A DNA stretch of 64,000 nucleotides from Chromohalobacter israelensis (lineage in GTDB: Bacteria > Pseudomonadota > Gammaproteobacteria > Pseudomonadales > Halomonadaceae), in the NCBI GenBank assembly GCA_000761475.1, contig JQNW01000004.1, forward strand, positions 186,001 to 250,000, in the 5' to 3' direction. Position numbers and translations under genes: made by a program. This document shows, one piece after another, positions 53,048 to 62,452 of the stretch; within the stretch, counting starts at the first letter, position 1, and each line of letters begins with the position of its first letter. A model generated the notes under the pieces. The model worked only from the letters and a program-made list of their open reading frames with translations, did no database searches and was not told the DNA's origin.

Positions 53048-54689
53048 TGCGGGCGAGAATGGCCGCCAGCGGTGCTTGCGCCGGCAGGACGCCGAACAAG
53101 GGCGTGGCCTCGTCGCCGAGACGCGCCGTACAGAATGTCTCGCCGACGGCGTTGGGGGCGTGACGCAACAGCAAGGCCGCTTGCAGGCACTGCGCCAGAC
53201 GCTGGGTCAGCCAGCGTGCCTGTGCCTCGAGCGTTTCCGGCGTGGCGTCGAGACGTCGCTCGAGCATGCCCAGCGCGCGGTCGAAGTCATGGTGAGCGCC
53301 GCGCGCCAGCGCCAGCTCCTGGCGCAGGGCGACGATGCATTCCGGATGTCGTCCCAGAACGCGCATGACATCGAGGCACATGACATTGCCCGACCCTTCC
53401 CAGATGGAATTCACCGGCGCTTCACGGTACAGCCGTGCGAGCGGCGCCTCCTCGACGTAACCGATGCCCCCGAGACACTCCATGGCCTCGGCCATGAACG
53501 CGGGCCCGCGCTTGTTGTGCCAGAACTTGGCGAGTGCCGGAAGCAGCCGCGCCAGGGCGCGTTCGTGGTCGTCGTGGGCGGCGCCGTCGAAGGCGCGGGC
53601 GGTGCGCAGGCACAAGGCCAGGCTCGCTTCGGTTTCAAGCGCCAGGTCGGCGATCACGCGCTGCATCAGCGGCTGGTCGGCGAGGCGCTTGCCGAAGGCC
53701 TCGCGACCTTGGGCATGGTGCCAGGCCTCGCGCAGGGCCTGACGCATCATGCCGGCGGGTGCGGTCGCGGCATCGAGCCGGGTCTGCTGCACCATGTCGA
53801 GGATCGTGGCGATGCCGCGCCCCGGCGCGCCGATGGGCTGGGCCCAGGCATCGGCATACTCGATTTCCGCCGAGGCGTTGGCACGATTGCCGCACTTGTC
53901 CTTGAGACGTTGCAGGAGGATGCCGTTGCGCTCGCCATCGGGGCGAAAGCGCGGCACCAGAAAGCAGCCGATGCCGGCCTCGTCCCGGGCCAGCGTGAGA
54001 AAGGCGTCGGACATCGGGGCGCTGCAGAACCACTTGTGGCCGGTCAGCTGAACGCTGCCGTCGGCGTTCGGGGTGGCGCGCGTCGTGTTGCTGCGGACGT
54101 CGCTGCCGCCTTGTTTTTCGGTCATCGCCATGCCGAAGGTCGCGGCACGCTTGTCGCCGATGGGCAGGGCGCGCGGGTCGTAGTCGTGCGCCAGCAGGCG
54201 CGGCCCCCATGTCGCGAGCACGGCCGAATCCTGGCGCAGCACCGGATAGGCGGCGTGGGTCATGGTGATCGGGCAGCAGAAGCCGGGTTCGACCTGGGTC
54301 AGCAGATAGAGCGCGGCGATGTGTGCCTGATGGCCGCCGGCGCCTTCATGTTCCCAGGCCACGCCGTGCCAGCCGCCGTCGCATGCCAGGTGCATCAGGT
54401 GATGGTAGGCCGGCGTGTAGTGCACTTCGTCGAGACGCCGGCCATGACGATCGAACGTGCGCAGTTCCGGTGGGTGGCGGTTGGCCTCGTCGGCGAGCGC
54501 TTGCCAGCTCTCCCTGCCGGCGTCGCGGGCGAGCGGGGCGAGACGCTCGGCGACCCAGGCCGGTGCCTCGCGCGCCAGGCCCTCGGCGAGCGGGAGATCC
54601 TCGCGCAACAGATCGCGATCGCCGCTGACGGGCGGTTGATTGCTGACGTCGTGGGTGGCGAGGTGCGTACAAGGTGCGTGATCCGGCAT
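53037..54689 (-). CDS. AidB-like acyl-CoA dehydrogenase
   Basis: 550 residues, the length of AidB (E. coli about 541). Acyl-CoA dehydrogenase FAD signatures are present: MAMTEKQGGSDVRSNTT, GHKWFCSAPMSDAFL and ECLGGIGYVEEAPLARLYRE with NSIWEGSGNVMCLDV at the C-terminus. AidB binds flavin and DNA and is induced by alkylation; short-chain acyl-CoA activity is weak. Whether this one acts in damage response or in acyl-CoA metabolism is open. Confidence 0.87.
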   Translation of the reverse strand: MPDHAPCTHLATHDVSNQPPVSGDRDLLREDLPLAEGLAREAPAWVAERLAPLARDAGRESWQALADEANRHPPELRTFDRHGRRLDEVHYTPAYHHLMHLACDGGWHGVAWEHEGAGGHQAHIAALYLLTQVEPGFCCPITMTHAAYPVLRQDSAVLATWGPRLLAHDYDPRALPIGDKRAATFGMAMTEKQGGSDVRSNTTRATPNADGSVQLTGHKWFCSAPMSDAFLTLARDEAGIGCFLVPRFRPDGERNGILLQRLKDKCGNRANASAEIEYADAWAQPIGAPGRGIATILDMVQQTRLDAATAPAGMMRQALREAWHHAQGREAFGKRLADQPLMQRVIADLALETEASLALCLRTARAFDGAAHDDHERALARLLPALAKFWHNKRGPAFMAEAMECLGGIGYVEEAPLARLYREAPVNSIWEGSGNVMCLDVMRVLGRHPECIVALRQELALARGAHHDFDRALGMLERRLDATPETLEAQARWLTQRLAQCLQAALLLRHAPNAVGETFCTARLGDEATPLFGVLPAQAPLAAILARINP

Positions 54690-54924
54690 GAGGGCGACTC
54701 CAGTGGCCAGTGGGCGCAAACCCCTATGTCTGGAGCATGGTCACCCGGTGCCGAACGGTCAATACGCCCCTTCCGGCGTGACGTGACGCAGCGCGTGACC
54801 TCAGGCCCGCGGTATCGGCCCGACATTTCCATTAGCGAATTCGGCATGACGGCATGCTCGGGCTCTGGCATGCTGAAGCGTGACCGCACCCCGACACCAC
54901 CACCCGAATGTCACAGGACACGCC

Positions 54925-55482
54925 ATGGCCCCGTCGCCGACCTCCGCAGCCTCCCCGGCGTTGCCGGAGCCGTCGATCAAGGACGAGCGCATCCAGCTCG
55001 TCGATGCGCACAACCGCCCTTGTGGCAGCGCTTCACGCAAGCTGATGCGGCGTTTTCATTTCTGGCACCGCGCCACCTACGTCTTCGTGCGCAACGGCCG
55101 GGGAGAATTGTGCGTGCAGCGCCGCACGCTGACCAAGGAGGTCTTTCCCGGCTATCACGATCTGGCCACGGGCGGCGTGGTGGGCGCGGGAGAGGCCGAG
55201 CACGTCGCCGCGCGCCGCGAGCTGGCCGAAGAGCTGGGCATCGAAGGCGTGCGGCTGACGCCGTGTTTCACCTTTCGCTACGCCGACGGCGGCAACTTCA
55301 TTCATGGCAGTGTCTTCGTGGCCGATTACGATGGGCCTCTGGTGCTGCAGCCCGACGAAGTGGCCGATGCCAGCTGGCTCACGGTCTCGGCGGCGCTGGC
55401 CCTGCAAGATGCCACGCCGGATAGCCGGGTCGCGCTCGAGCGCATGCTGGCACAAGGCTGGCTGGCCTCGCACGAGGATTGA
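54925..55482 (+). CDS. Nudix hydrolase (YfcD-like)
   Basis: 185 residues. The Nudix box is intact: GGVVGAGEAEHVAARRELAE EELGI in outline (G-x5-E-x7-REL-x-EELG). The N-terminal ERIQLVDAHNRPCGSASRKLM and WHRATYVFV resemble YfcD/IPP-isomerase-like Nudix proteins. The substrate is unknown. The ATG at 54925 was taken because AGGA precedes it; an earlier in-frame start at 54880 lacks support. Confidence 0.86.
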   Translation: MAPSPTSAASPALPEPSIKDERIQLVDAHNRPCGSASRKLMRRFHFWHRATYVFVRNGRGELCVQRRTLTKEVFPGYHDLATGGVVGAGEAEHVAARRELAEELGIEGVRLTPCFTFRYADGGNFIHGSVFVADYDGPLVLQPDEVADASWLTVSAALALQDATPDSRVALERMLAQGWLASHED

Positions 55483-55544
55483 AGCCCCGAGCCGAGCGGA
55501 CGACAATGACGAGGTACCCACCATGAACGCGATGCGCGACCGCC

Positions 55545-56039
55545 ATGACGCTGTATAGCCAGGATTGTTACACCAATCGGATGGAGCCCTTCAATCTGCG
55601 TGCGCTGCGCGGCCAGGTACTGCTGATCGTCAATGTCGCCAGCCGTTGCGGCTATACGCCTCAGCTCGAGGAACTCGAATGGCTGTATCGCCGCTACCGC
55701 GACCAGGGGTTCACGGTGCTGGCGTTTCCCTGCAACCAGTTCGGGCGTCAGACTCCGGAGTCGGCGGAAGGCTTCGGTGCCTTCTGTGCGCGAGAGTATC
55801 GGGTCAGTTTTCCGATCATGGAGAAGGTGCGCGTCAACGGCCGCGAGGCGCACCCCTTGTTCACCCTGCTGCGTCGCCAGGCGCCGGGCGTGCTGGGCAG
55901 CACGCCGATCAAATGGAACTTCACCAAGTTCCTGGTGGGACGCGACGGCCACGTGATCCGGCGTTTCTCGCCGCGCGTTTCGCCACGTCGCCTGACGGCC
56001 GACATCGAGCGCGCGCTGGATATTCCCTTCTCGGCCTGA
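55545..56039 (+). CDS. Glutathione peroxidase family protein
   Basis: 164 residues. It carries the peroxidatic cysteine in NVASRCGYTPQ, the FPCNQFGRQ block with a second cysteine, and the catalytic KWNFTKFLV Trp-Asn pair. The cysteine (not selenocysteine) form usually reduces hydroperoxides through thioredoxin. The initial ATG at 55545 gives MTLYSQDC. Confidence 0.92.
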   Translation: MTLYSQDCYTNRMEPFNLRALRGQVLLIVNVASRCGYTPQLEELEWLYRRYRDQGFTVLAFPCNQFGRQTPESAEGFGAFCAREYRVSFPIMEKVRVNGREAHPLFTLLRRQAPGVLGSTPIKWNFTKFLVGRDGHVIRRFSPRVSPRRLTADIERALDIPFSA

Positions 56040-56043
56040 GGCC

Positions 56044-56433
56044 TCACGACGAGGCAGCGTGGAGCCGCTCGATCAGAACATTGAAGCGATGCCGGCTCAT
56101 CATCGTGGTCAGTCCCGAAAACAGCAGCCAGAACCCCTTTCGCCAGCCATGCAGGCGTCGCGTGTGGCGCGCCAGGTCGAGCAGCAGGCGGTCCTCGTCG
56201 AAGTGGCGCCACTCGCCGGCGACCGACATCTGACGACGCGCCATGACCGGCGCCATTTCCAGGCGGTAGATCATTTCCAGTTCCTGGGACGTGTAGCCTT
56301 GTGCCTCGACCACCTGGAGCATGCGTGCGTATTCATGCTCGCGTGGTTCCCGCTCCAGCCAGATCGGCGACAGCGCCAGCCACAGGGCGCCGCGGCGTTC
56401 CAGCAAGCGTTCTAGATCGTTGGGATCTTGCAT
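56044..56433 (-). CDS. Small conserved protein of unknown function
   Basis: 129 residues with no signal or membrane segment. The sequence (LWLALSPIWLEREPREHEYARML, SQELEMIYRLEMAPVMARR, SVAGEWRHFDEDRL) resembles a small uncharacterised family I recall in Pseudomonas (DUF7079-like). The function is unknown. It ends 4 bp from the convergent peroxidase stop. The ATG at 56433 was chosen because the frame upstream is non-conserved. Confidence 0.7.
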   Translation of the reverse strand: MQDPNDLERLLERRGALWLALSPIWLEREPREHEYARMLQVVEAQGYTSQELEMIYRLEMAPVMARRQMSVAGEWRHFDEDRLLLDLARHTRRLHGWRKGFWLLFSGLTTMMSRHRFNVLIERLHAASS

Positions 56434-56498
56434 GTCTCGGACCTTCGCTGTGAGAGGGCATCTTCGATCACTCGGGGATGGCGAGCAAGGGGCGGGTG

Positions 56499-56527
56499 CG
56501 GACATCGGCGCCATCTCCCGCTAGAAT
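56499..56527 (+). promoter_or_regulatory. Possible fabV promoter
   Basis: CGGACA (56499-56504), 17-bp spacer, TAGAAT (56522-56527). It would give a leader of about 90 nt. The -35 is weak. Confidence 0.35.
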
Positions 56528-56621
56528 GCCCCCCAATATCGAAACCGTTGGTTCGCCTGGCGGTTTCCCGAGCGGCGGCACCGGCCGCGATCAACGCATG
56601 ACGTCAGCAAAGAGGTCCCCT

Positions 56622-57839
56622 GTGATCATCAAACCCAAGGTTCGTGGTTTCATCTGCACCACCACTCATCCACTGGGCTGCGAGCGCAACGTCGCCGAGC
56701 AGATCGCCACCACGCGTGCCAACATCCCGGAAAGCGAGCGCGACAAGGGTCCCAAGAACGTGCTCGTGATCGGCGCGTCCAGCGGTTACGGACTGGCGGC
56801 GCGTGTCACGGCGGCCTTCGGTTACGGCGCCTCGACGCTCGGCGTGTTCTTCGAAAAGCCGGGTACCGAGAAGAAGCCCGGCACGGCCGGATGGTACAAC
56901 GCGGCGGCGTTCGACAAGTTCGCCAAGGCGGAAGGCCTCTACAGCAAGGCGATCAACGGCGATGCCTTTTCCCACGAGGCCCGCGAAAAGGCCATCGAGC
57001 TGATCAAGCAGGACATGGGGCAGATCGATCTGGTGGTGTATTCGCTGGCATCGCCGGTGCGCAAGTTGCCGGATAGCGGCGAGCTCAAGCGCTCCGCCCT
57101 CAAGCCGATCGGCGAGACCTACACCGCCACGGCCATCGACACCAACAAGGACGCCATCGTCGAGGCCTCGGTGGAGCCGGCCACCGAGGAAGAGATCGCC
57201 GATACCGTCACCGTCATGGGCGGTGAGGACTGGGAGCTGTGGGTCGACGCGCTGGACAAGGCGGGCGTGCTGGCACCGGGCGCACGCAGCGTGGCATTCA
57301 GCTACATCGGCACCGAGATCACCTGGCCGATCTACTGGCATGGCGCGCTGGGCAAGGCCAAGGAAGATCTCGATCGCGCCGCCGGCGAACTCGACGCTCG
57401 CCTGGGACAGCATGGCGGGGGCGCCAATGTCGCGGTGCTCAAGTCGGTGGTCACCCAGGCCAGCGCGGCGATTCCCGTGATGCCGCTGTATATCTCGATG
57501 GTCTACAAGGTCATGAAGGAACAAGGCCTGCATGAGGGCACCATCGATCAGCTCAACCGTCTCTACCGCGAGCGCCTCTATTCGACGCAAGGCCGGAACG
57601 GCGAGCTCGCCACCGACGAGGCCGGCCGCTTGCGCCTCGACGACTGGGAGCTGCGCGATGACGTCCAGCAGGCCTGCCAGGACCTGTGGCCGCAGGTGAC
57701 CACCGAGAACCTCTTCACGCTCACCGACTACGCCGGCTACAAGCGCGAGTTCCTCAAGCTGTTCGGCTTCGAGCGTGACGATGTCGATTACGAAGCGGAC
57801 GTCGACCCGGTCGCGGAGTTCGACGTCGTGCAACTGTGA
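56622..57839 (+). CDS. fabV: Enoyl-ACP reductase FabV
   Basis: 405 residues, of the long FabV type. It reduces trans-2-enoyl-ACP (NADH) in fatty-acid elongation and is known to be triclosan-tolerant in other species. Seen are [16 protein letters not shown] (NADH motif), the [10 protein letters not shown] active-site Tyr/Lys region, and the [19 protein letters not shown] start. GTG at 56622 follows AGAGGT by five bases; an ATG at 56598 is a weaker alternative. The stop overlaps the next start (GTGA). Confidence 0.93.
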   Translation: MIIKPKVRGFICTTTHPLGCERNVAEQIATTRANIPESERDKGPKNVLVIGASSGYGLAARVTAAFGYGASTLGVFFEKPGTEKKPGTAGWYNAAAFDKFAKAEGLYSKAINGDAFSHEAREKAIELIKQDMGQIDLVVYSLASPVRKLPDSGELKRSALKPIGETYTATAIDTNKDAIVEASVEPATEEEIADTVTVMGGEDWELWVDALDKAGVLAPGARSVAFSYIGTEITWPIYWHGALGKAKEDLDRAAGELDARLGQHGGGANVAVLKSVVTQASAAIPVMPLYISMVYKVMKEQGLHEGTIDQLNRLYRERLYSTQGRNGELATDEAGRLRLDDWELRDDVQQACQDLWPQVTTENLFTLTDYAGYKREFLKLFGFERDDVDYEADVDPVAEFDVVQL

Positions 57840-58516
57840 CCCGCGTGGTCGGCGTCGGTCGGCACCGGTGGCGCGTGACGGCGTTGCTGGTGCTGCTGAC
57901 GATGCTCGCGGGATGCCAGGTATCGCCGTATTACGCGTCCATGGAGCGTCTCGGCGTCTCGCGTGGCGAGGTGCTGGCCGAGCGTGTCGATGCGGCGCGC
58001 GACGCCCAGCGCCGCTCGCAGAAGGCTCTCTCCAGTGCCTTGTCGCGCCTCGAGCTGGCGTTGTCGGCATCGCCGAGCACGTTCTCCCGCGAGCGGGAGG
58101 CCTTGACCGAGGCGCTCGAGACGAGTCGCGACGCGCAGCGTGAACTGGCGTGGCGGCTCGAGGAGGCGGATGAGGCCGCCGATGCGGTGTTCTCCCAATG
58201 GCGGGAGGAACTCGACGCATACCACGATGCCCGCTATCGCGAACTTAGCGAGCGGCAACTGGCCCGGTCCCGAGCGCGTTATGCCGAGCTTCGCGATGCA
58301 CTGGGGGTCTCGCGCGACCAGATGCAGCCATTGACGGCCACGCTCGACGATGCCGCCTTGCTGCTCAAGCACGAGGAGAACGCCCGTGACATGGCGGCAC
58401 TGGGCGACCGCGTGTCGCTCATGGGTGACGAGATGGCCACGCTGACGACCCGCGCCGAGCGTATCGACCGGGAGACGGACGCCCTGGTGGAGGCCCTGCA
58501 CGATGTTCGCCAGTGA
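57836..58516 (+). CDS. DUF2959 coiled-coil lipoprotein
   Basis: 226 residues. A lipobox LAGC (Cys27) follows a hydrophobic signal; the mature part is almost all charged helix ([27 protein letters not shown] start) typical of DUF2959. Function unknown. The GTG start overlaps the fabV stop by four bases, and the 3' end overlaps the GlxA-type regulator by 14 bp, so three genes are tightly linked. Confidence 0.85.
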   Translation: MTRVVGVGRHRWRVTALLVLLTMLAGCQVSPYYASMERLGVSRGEVLAERVDAARDAQRRSQKALSSALSRLELALSASPSTFSREREALTEALETSRDAQRELAWRLEEADEAADAVFSQWREELDAYHDARYRELSERQLARSRARYAELRDALGVSRDQMQPLTATLDDAALLLKHEENARDMAALGDRVSLMGDEMATLTTRAERIDRETDALVEALHDVRQ

Positions 58517-59477
58517 CGGCGCTCAAGACGCCCCGCGTCAGGTCGGGTTTCTCCTGCTGCCGGGGTTTTCGTTGCTGGCGCAGGCGTGTGCCATCGAGCC
58601 GTTGCACGTGGCCAATCTGCTGGCCGGGCGGCGGCTGTACATGCCGCGTACCTTCGGTCTCGACGGCCGTGCGGTGAAGAGTGCGGCGGAATTGTCACTG
58701 ACGCCGGAGAGCGTGGCGGGCAGCGATGTCAGGCCGCTCGACATGCTGGTGATATGCGGCACGAGCCCGGGGCCCGCGAGCGAACTGACCGGCCTTCACG
58801 CCTGGCTGCAGCGCCTCGCCGCCCGTGGTGTCATGCTCGGCGGCGTGGCCGGCGGCACGCAGGTCCTGGCGCAGGCGGGGGTGCTGGAGGGGTATCGTGT
58901 CACCTTGCACGTTGCCAGCACCGATGCCTTCAGCCGCGACTTTCCCGGCGTGCGTGTCTCGCATCAGCTGTTCGAGATCGACCGCGACCGGCTGACCTGC
59001 GGTGGCGGCACGGCGGCGATGGACATGATGATGACGCTGATCGCCCAGCAGCACGGCAATCGGCTGGCCGAGCGCGTCTCCGAGCACTTCGTGTGCGAGC
59101 GCATCCGCATGGCCGACGAGCCGCAGCAGGTACCGTTGCGCGCGCGGCTTGCCCACGCGCCGCAAAGCCTGATCGACGGCGTGGCGCTGATGGAGGCCAA
59201 CATCGAGGAGCCCTTGACGACGCACGAGCTGGCCGAGCACCTGGGCATCTCGCGGCGTCAGCTGGAGCGCCTGTTCAAGAAATACCTGCAGGCGGTGCCG
59301 AGCCGCTATTATCTGGAGCTGCGCCTGCAGCAGGCGCGCCGATTGCTGCGTGACAGCGAGCAGGCCGTCGGCGATATCGCGCTGGCGACAGGGTTTTCCT
59401 CGGGCGCGCATTTCTCCACGGCGTATCGCAACCACTTCGGCATCAGCCCCCGCGACGAACGTATTCCCCGCCACTGA
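58503..59477 (+). CDS. GlxA-family transcriptional regulator (DJ-1/PfpI + AraC HTH)
   Basis: 324 residues. N-terminal DJ-1/PfpI-like domain (VGFLLLPGFSLLAQACAIEPL) whose nucleophile-elbow reads GVAGGTQVLA, with no cysteine; C-terminal AraC tandem HTH (LAEHLGISRRQLERLFKKYL and SRYYLELRLQQARRLL). Members of this group (GbdR, CdhR, ArgR in Pseudomonas) activate catabolism of quaternary amines or arginine. The target genes are not evident here. Confidence 0.9.
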   Translation: MFASDGAQDAPRQVGFLLLPGFSLLAQACAIEPLHVANLLAGRRLYMPRTFGLDGRAVKSAAELSLTPESVAGSDVRPLDMLVICGTSPGPASELTGLHAWLQRLAARGVMLGGVAGGTQVLAQAGVLEGYRVTLHVASTDAFSRDFPGVRVSHQLFEIDRDRLTCGGGTAAMDMMMTLIAQQHGNRLAERVSEHFVCERIRMADEPQQVPLRARLAHAPQSLIDGVALMEANIEEPLTTHELAEHLGISRRQLERLFKKYLQAVPSRYYLELRLQQARRLLRDSEQAVGDIALATGFSSGAHFSTAYRNHFGISPRDERIPRH

Positions 59478-59485
59478 TTCCCTTG

Positions 59486-59499
59486 CCGCCGCGTGGCGG
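59486..59499 (+). terminator. Weak stem-loop after the GlxA-type regulator
   Basis: CCGCC (59486-59490) and GGCGG (59495-59499) with a GCGT loop, followed at a distance by CTCTTCTTT. A weak terminator candidate between convergent genes. Confidence 0.3.
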
Positions 59500-59523
59500 G
59501 GCACCGTTCTCTTCTTTCCGGCG

Positions 59524-60969
59524 CTAGAAATTGCGCAGCGTCTGTCGATATCCCAGATACGCCTGTCGACGTTCGCCGAGCCGGCTGGCCATGGCGAAGT
59601 CGCCGCGGTCGCGGGCGGTCTGCTCGGCGATGTCGATCTGCTTGATGGCGCGGTCGATATGGCCGGTGAGCTGCAAATGCTCGGCACGCGCGAGCATGCC
59701 CCACAGGTCGCGGCCGCTGCATCCGGCGGCTTCGGCGAGCAGGGCGAAGACGTGCGGGTCCTCGGGGTACTGATCGCTCATGTCGCGCAGGACATTGAAG
59801 GCCTGGTCCGGCGCCTGCTGCAGCAGGACCTCGGCCTCGATGCGCTGTGCCGGGTAGTAGTCCGGCTGCAGGCGGAGAATGCGCCGGGCGCGACGCAGGG
59901 CGTCGTCGCGCTGTCCGGCGTCGAGGGCGACCTCGGCGGCGCTGGCGGGCAGCATGGAAAGGTCCGGCTGGGCCTCGCTCAGGGCGTCGAGGGTGGCGAG
60001 GGCCTTGGCGGTATTGCCGCGCTGGGCGTCGATCAAGGCCTGCAGGTAGCGGACCGCCGCCTCGGGCGGGTCGTCCTGGCGCAGCCGGGTCATGGCCTGT
60101 TCGGGGTCGCTGCGATGGAGCGAGAGCAGCGCGCGGCCGCGAATCATCGCGAACACCTTGCTGGTATGTGGTGCGGGCGATGGCAGCTGGTTGGCGCGCG
60201 TCTGGGTGTCGCTGATGCGCGATTCGGTCACCGGGTGGGTGAGCAGGAACTCCGGCGGGTTGCCGCCCTGCAGGCTGGCCAGGTGCTGCATGGCGCGGAA
60301 CATTTCCGGCATGGCCTGCGGGTCGAAGCCGGCATCGGCCATGGCGTCCAGGCCGATGCGGTCGGCCTCCTGCTCGAAGCGGCGCGAGTAGGCGAGCTGG
60401 TCCTGGATGAAGGCCGCCTGGGACCCGACCATGGTGGCCAGGCCGGCGTCGCCCGCGCCGCCGGCGGCCAGCACCATGCCGGCCAGCATCGCCGCCATGG
60501 TCGGCAACTGGGTTTCTTCCACGCGCTGCATGCGCCGTGCATAGTGGTGCTGCGAGAGATGGCCGAGTTCGTGGGCGATGACCGAAGCGAGAGTGTCTTC
60601 GCTGTCGGCGAAGGTGAACAGGCCGCTGTTGACCCCCATCACGCCGCCCGGCACGGCGAAGGCGTTGAGGAGACGACTGTCGACCAGGGTGACGATGACA
60701 GGGTCGTGAACGTCGGTGTAGGGCAGCAGGCGGGCGACCAGGCCATGAATGTAGTCACGGGCGATGGGGTCTTCCCACTCGTCGGTCTGGGCACGAAACT
60801 GGCGCAGCCAGGCGCGACCGAGGCGATGCTCCTCGCCGCTGGAAACGCTCGCGCTGGCCCCGCCGAGCTCGGGCAGCCCGTAATCGTCCTGCGCCATGGC
60901 AACGGGGGTGGCCACGCACGCGGCCAGGGCGAGACAAAGGACGGGAAGCAGATTCCAGCGGCGTGGCAT
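59524..60969 (-). CDS. bepA: M48 periplasmic protease/chaperone BepA
   Basis: 481 residues. Signal region (MPRRWNLLPVLCLALAACV... AMA), M48 zinc motif HELGHLSQHH, ligand motif EQEADRIG, the SRLLNAFAVPGGVMGVNSGLF strand block, and a C-terminal TPR-like helical region (about 320-475). BepA degrades or rescues stalled outer-membrane proteins such as LptD at the BAM complex. A LAAC stretch resembles a lipobox, so lipoprotein processing is possible. The ATG at 60969 was preferred: AGG lies six bases upstream, versus zero for 60975. Confidence 0.92.
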   Translation of the reverse strand: MPRRWNLLPVLCLALAACVATPVAMAQDDYGLPELGGASASVSSGEEHRLGRAWLRQFRAQTDEWEDPIARDYIHGLVARLLPYTDVHDPVIVTLVDSRLLNAFAVPGGVMGVNSGLFTFADSEDTLASVIAHELGHLSQHHYARRMQRVEETQLPTMAAMLAGMVLAAGGAGDAGLATMVGSQAAFIQDQLAYSRRFEQEADRIGLDAMADAGFDPQAMPEMFRAMQHLASLQGGNPPEFLLTHPVTESRISDTQTRANQLPSPAPHTSKVFAMIRGRALLSLHRSDPEQAMTRLRQDDPPEAAVRYLQALIDAQRGNTAKALATLDALSEAQPDLSMLPASAAEVALDAGQRDDALRRARRILRLQPDYYPAQRIEAEVLLQQAPDQAFNVLRDMSDQYPEDPHVFALLAEAAGCSGRDLWGMLARAEHLQLTGHIDRAIKQIDIAEQTARDRGDFAMASRLGERRQAYLGYRQTLRNF

Positions 60970-61044
60970 GGGCATCCTCGTGGTGACGTGACGAAGCGGG
61001 AAGGCCGACGCCGTGACGCGCGCCGTGCTACCGTGGTTTCGACA

Positions 61045-61073
61045 TTGAACTGTCTGGCAAAGTGCCTTTAAAT
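61045..61073 (+). promoter_or_regulatory. Possible tusA-perM promoter
   Basis: TTGAAC (61045-61050), 17-bp spacer, TTAAAT (61068-61073), about 40 bp before the TusA ATG in the divergent region with bepA. Confidence 0.4.
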
Positions 61074-61110
61074 CGTTGCGTTTTCAACTACCGAACTGCT
61101 GGGGGCACAG

Positions 61111-61362
61111 ATGGCGTTGCAACCCGATCGCGTGCTCGATGCACGTGGCCTGCATTGTCCGTTGCCGTTGCTCAAGGCCAAGCAGGCCTTGTCGACGCTC
61201 GACGACGGGGCGTTGCTCGAGGTCCAGGCGACCGACGCGGGCTCGTGGCAGGATTTCGAGACCTTCGCCGCGCAGGGCACGCACCGGCTCGAGGCACGCG
61301 AGGAAAGAGACGGCGTGTATCATTACTGGCTGCGCAAGGGTCAACAGGGAAGCACTGCATGA
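61111..61362 (+). CDS. TusA-family sulfurtransferase
   Basis: 83 residues. The sulfur-carrier motif DARGLHCPLPLLKAK holds the active Cys16 in CPxP. TusA proteins relay persulfide from IscS to tRNA thiolation or other acceptors; this second-type paralogue is commonly beside perM in Pseudomonas and relatives. The TGA overlaps the perM ATG (ATGA). Confidence 0.88.
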   Translation: MALQPDRVLDARGLHCPLPLLKAKQALSTLDDGALLEVQATDAGSWQDFETFAAQGTHRLEAREERDGVYHYWLRKGQQGSTA

Positions 61363-62450
61363 CGATGAAGAGCCTCTTCAAGGGGTGGATGGAGCGCTAT
61401 TTCTCCGATGAGGAAGCCGTGGTGCTGCTCATCGTGCTGGTGCTGGGCTTCGCGGCCGTCATTTGTCTCGGCCAGATGCTGGCGCCGTTCTTCACGGCGC
61501 TGGTGCTGGCCTTCCTGCTGGAAGGCGTCGTCGCCTGGTTCGAGCGTCGGGGACTGCCGCGCCTGGCGTCGGTGCTGCTGGTGTTCTTGTTTTTCATCGG
61601 TGCCTTGCTGGCGCTGGCGTTGATCATCATGCCGCTGGTCTGGAACCAGACGGTGGAACTGGTGCAGGAAGCACCGCGCATGTTCGCGAGCGGCCAGGCG
61701 TGGCTGGATGGCCTGCAGTCACGCTACCCGACCCTGATCACGCCGGCGCAGATCGAGGACTGGATCGCCACGGCGGGGCGCGAGGCGACTCAGCTCGGCC
61801 AGCGGGCCTTGACGCTGTCGCTGGCGTCGCTGGGCAACCTGCTGGGCCTGCTCATCTACCTGGTGCTGGTGCCGATCCTGGTGTTCTTCCTGCTCAAGGA
61901 CCGCGAACGCCTGACGCAATTCCTGCTGTCGCTGCTGCCCAGAAAGCGTGTCCTGATGACCCGCATCTGGCACGAAATGGACGACCAGATCGCCAATTAC
62001 ATTCGCGGCAAGGCGATCGAGATTCTCATCGTCGGCGTGGCCGCGTTCGCGACGTTCTGGGCGTTCGGCCTGCCCTATACCGCCTTGCTGGCCTTGATCG
62101 TGGGGCTTTCGGTGCTGGTGCCGTATATCGGCGCGGCGGTGGCGACGCTGCCGGTGGCGGCCGTGGCCGGCTTTCACTTCGGGATCAGCGAGCAGTTCGC
62201 GTATGTCCTGATCGCGTATGCGGTGCTGCAGGCGCTCGATGGCAACGTGCTGGTGCCGATCCTGTTTTCCGAGGCGGTCAACCTGCACCCGGTGTCGATC
62301 ATTCTGGCAGTGCTGTTCTTCGGCGGGATATGGGGCTTCTGGGGCGTGTTCTTCGCGATTCCGCTGGCGACCTTGCTCAAGGCGCTGGTGCAGGCCTGGC
62401 CGCGCGGCGTGCGCGACCCAGGCCTGCGACCTCCCACGGGAGAGGCGTGA
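61359..62450 (+). CDS. AI-2E/PerM-family membrane protein
   Basis: 363 residues with about eight membrane helices and the family regions LVPILVFFLLKDRERL, ALIVGLSVLVPYIGAAVATLP and IFFGGIWGFWG-like LFFGGIWGFWGVFFAIPLA. The family (formerly DUF20/UPF0118) includes PerM and AI-2 exporters; some members are Na+/H+ antiporters. The substrate is unknown. Its start is coupled to the TusA stop, and its stop is 2 bp from the convergent bcp stop. Confidence 0.87.
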   Translation: MTMKSLFKGWMERYFSDEEAVVLLIVLVLGFAAVICLGQMLAPFFTALVLAFLLEGVVAWFERRGLPRLASVLLVFLFFIGALLALALIIMPLVWNQTVELVQEAPRMFASGQAWLDGLQSRYPTLITPAQIEDWIATAGREATQLGQRALTLSLASLGNLLGLLIYLVLVPILVFFLLKDRERLTQFLLSLLPRKRVLMTRIWHEMDDQIANYIRGKAIEILIVGVAAFATFWAFGLPYTALLALIVGLSVLVPYIGAAVATLPVAAVAGFHFGISEQFAYVLIAYAVLQALDGNVLVPILFSEAVNLHPVSIILAVLFFGGIWGFWGVFFAIPLATLLKALVQAWPRGVRDPGLRPPTGEA

Positions 62451-62452
62451 CC

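Noticed and set aside
53076-55424. A 782-codon open frame on the plus strand, antisense to the AidB-like gene and running into the Nudix gene
   Set aside because: Composition is that of a GC-rich antisense shadow (Gln/Ala/Arg/Gly-rich, no recognisable motif) and the AidB and Nudix frames are clearly the coding ones.
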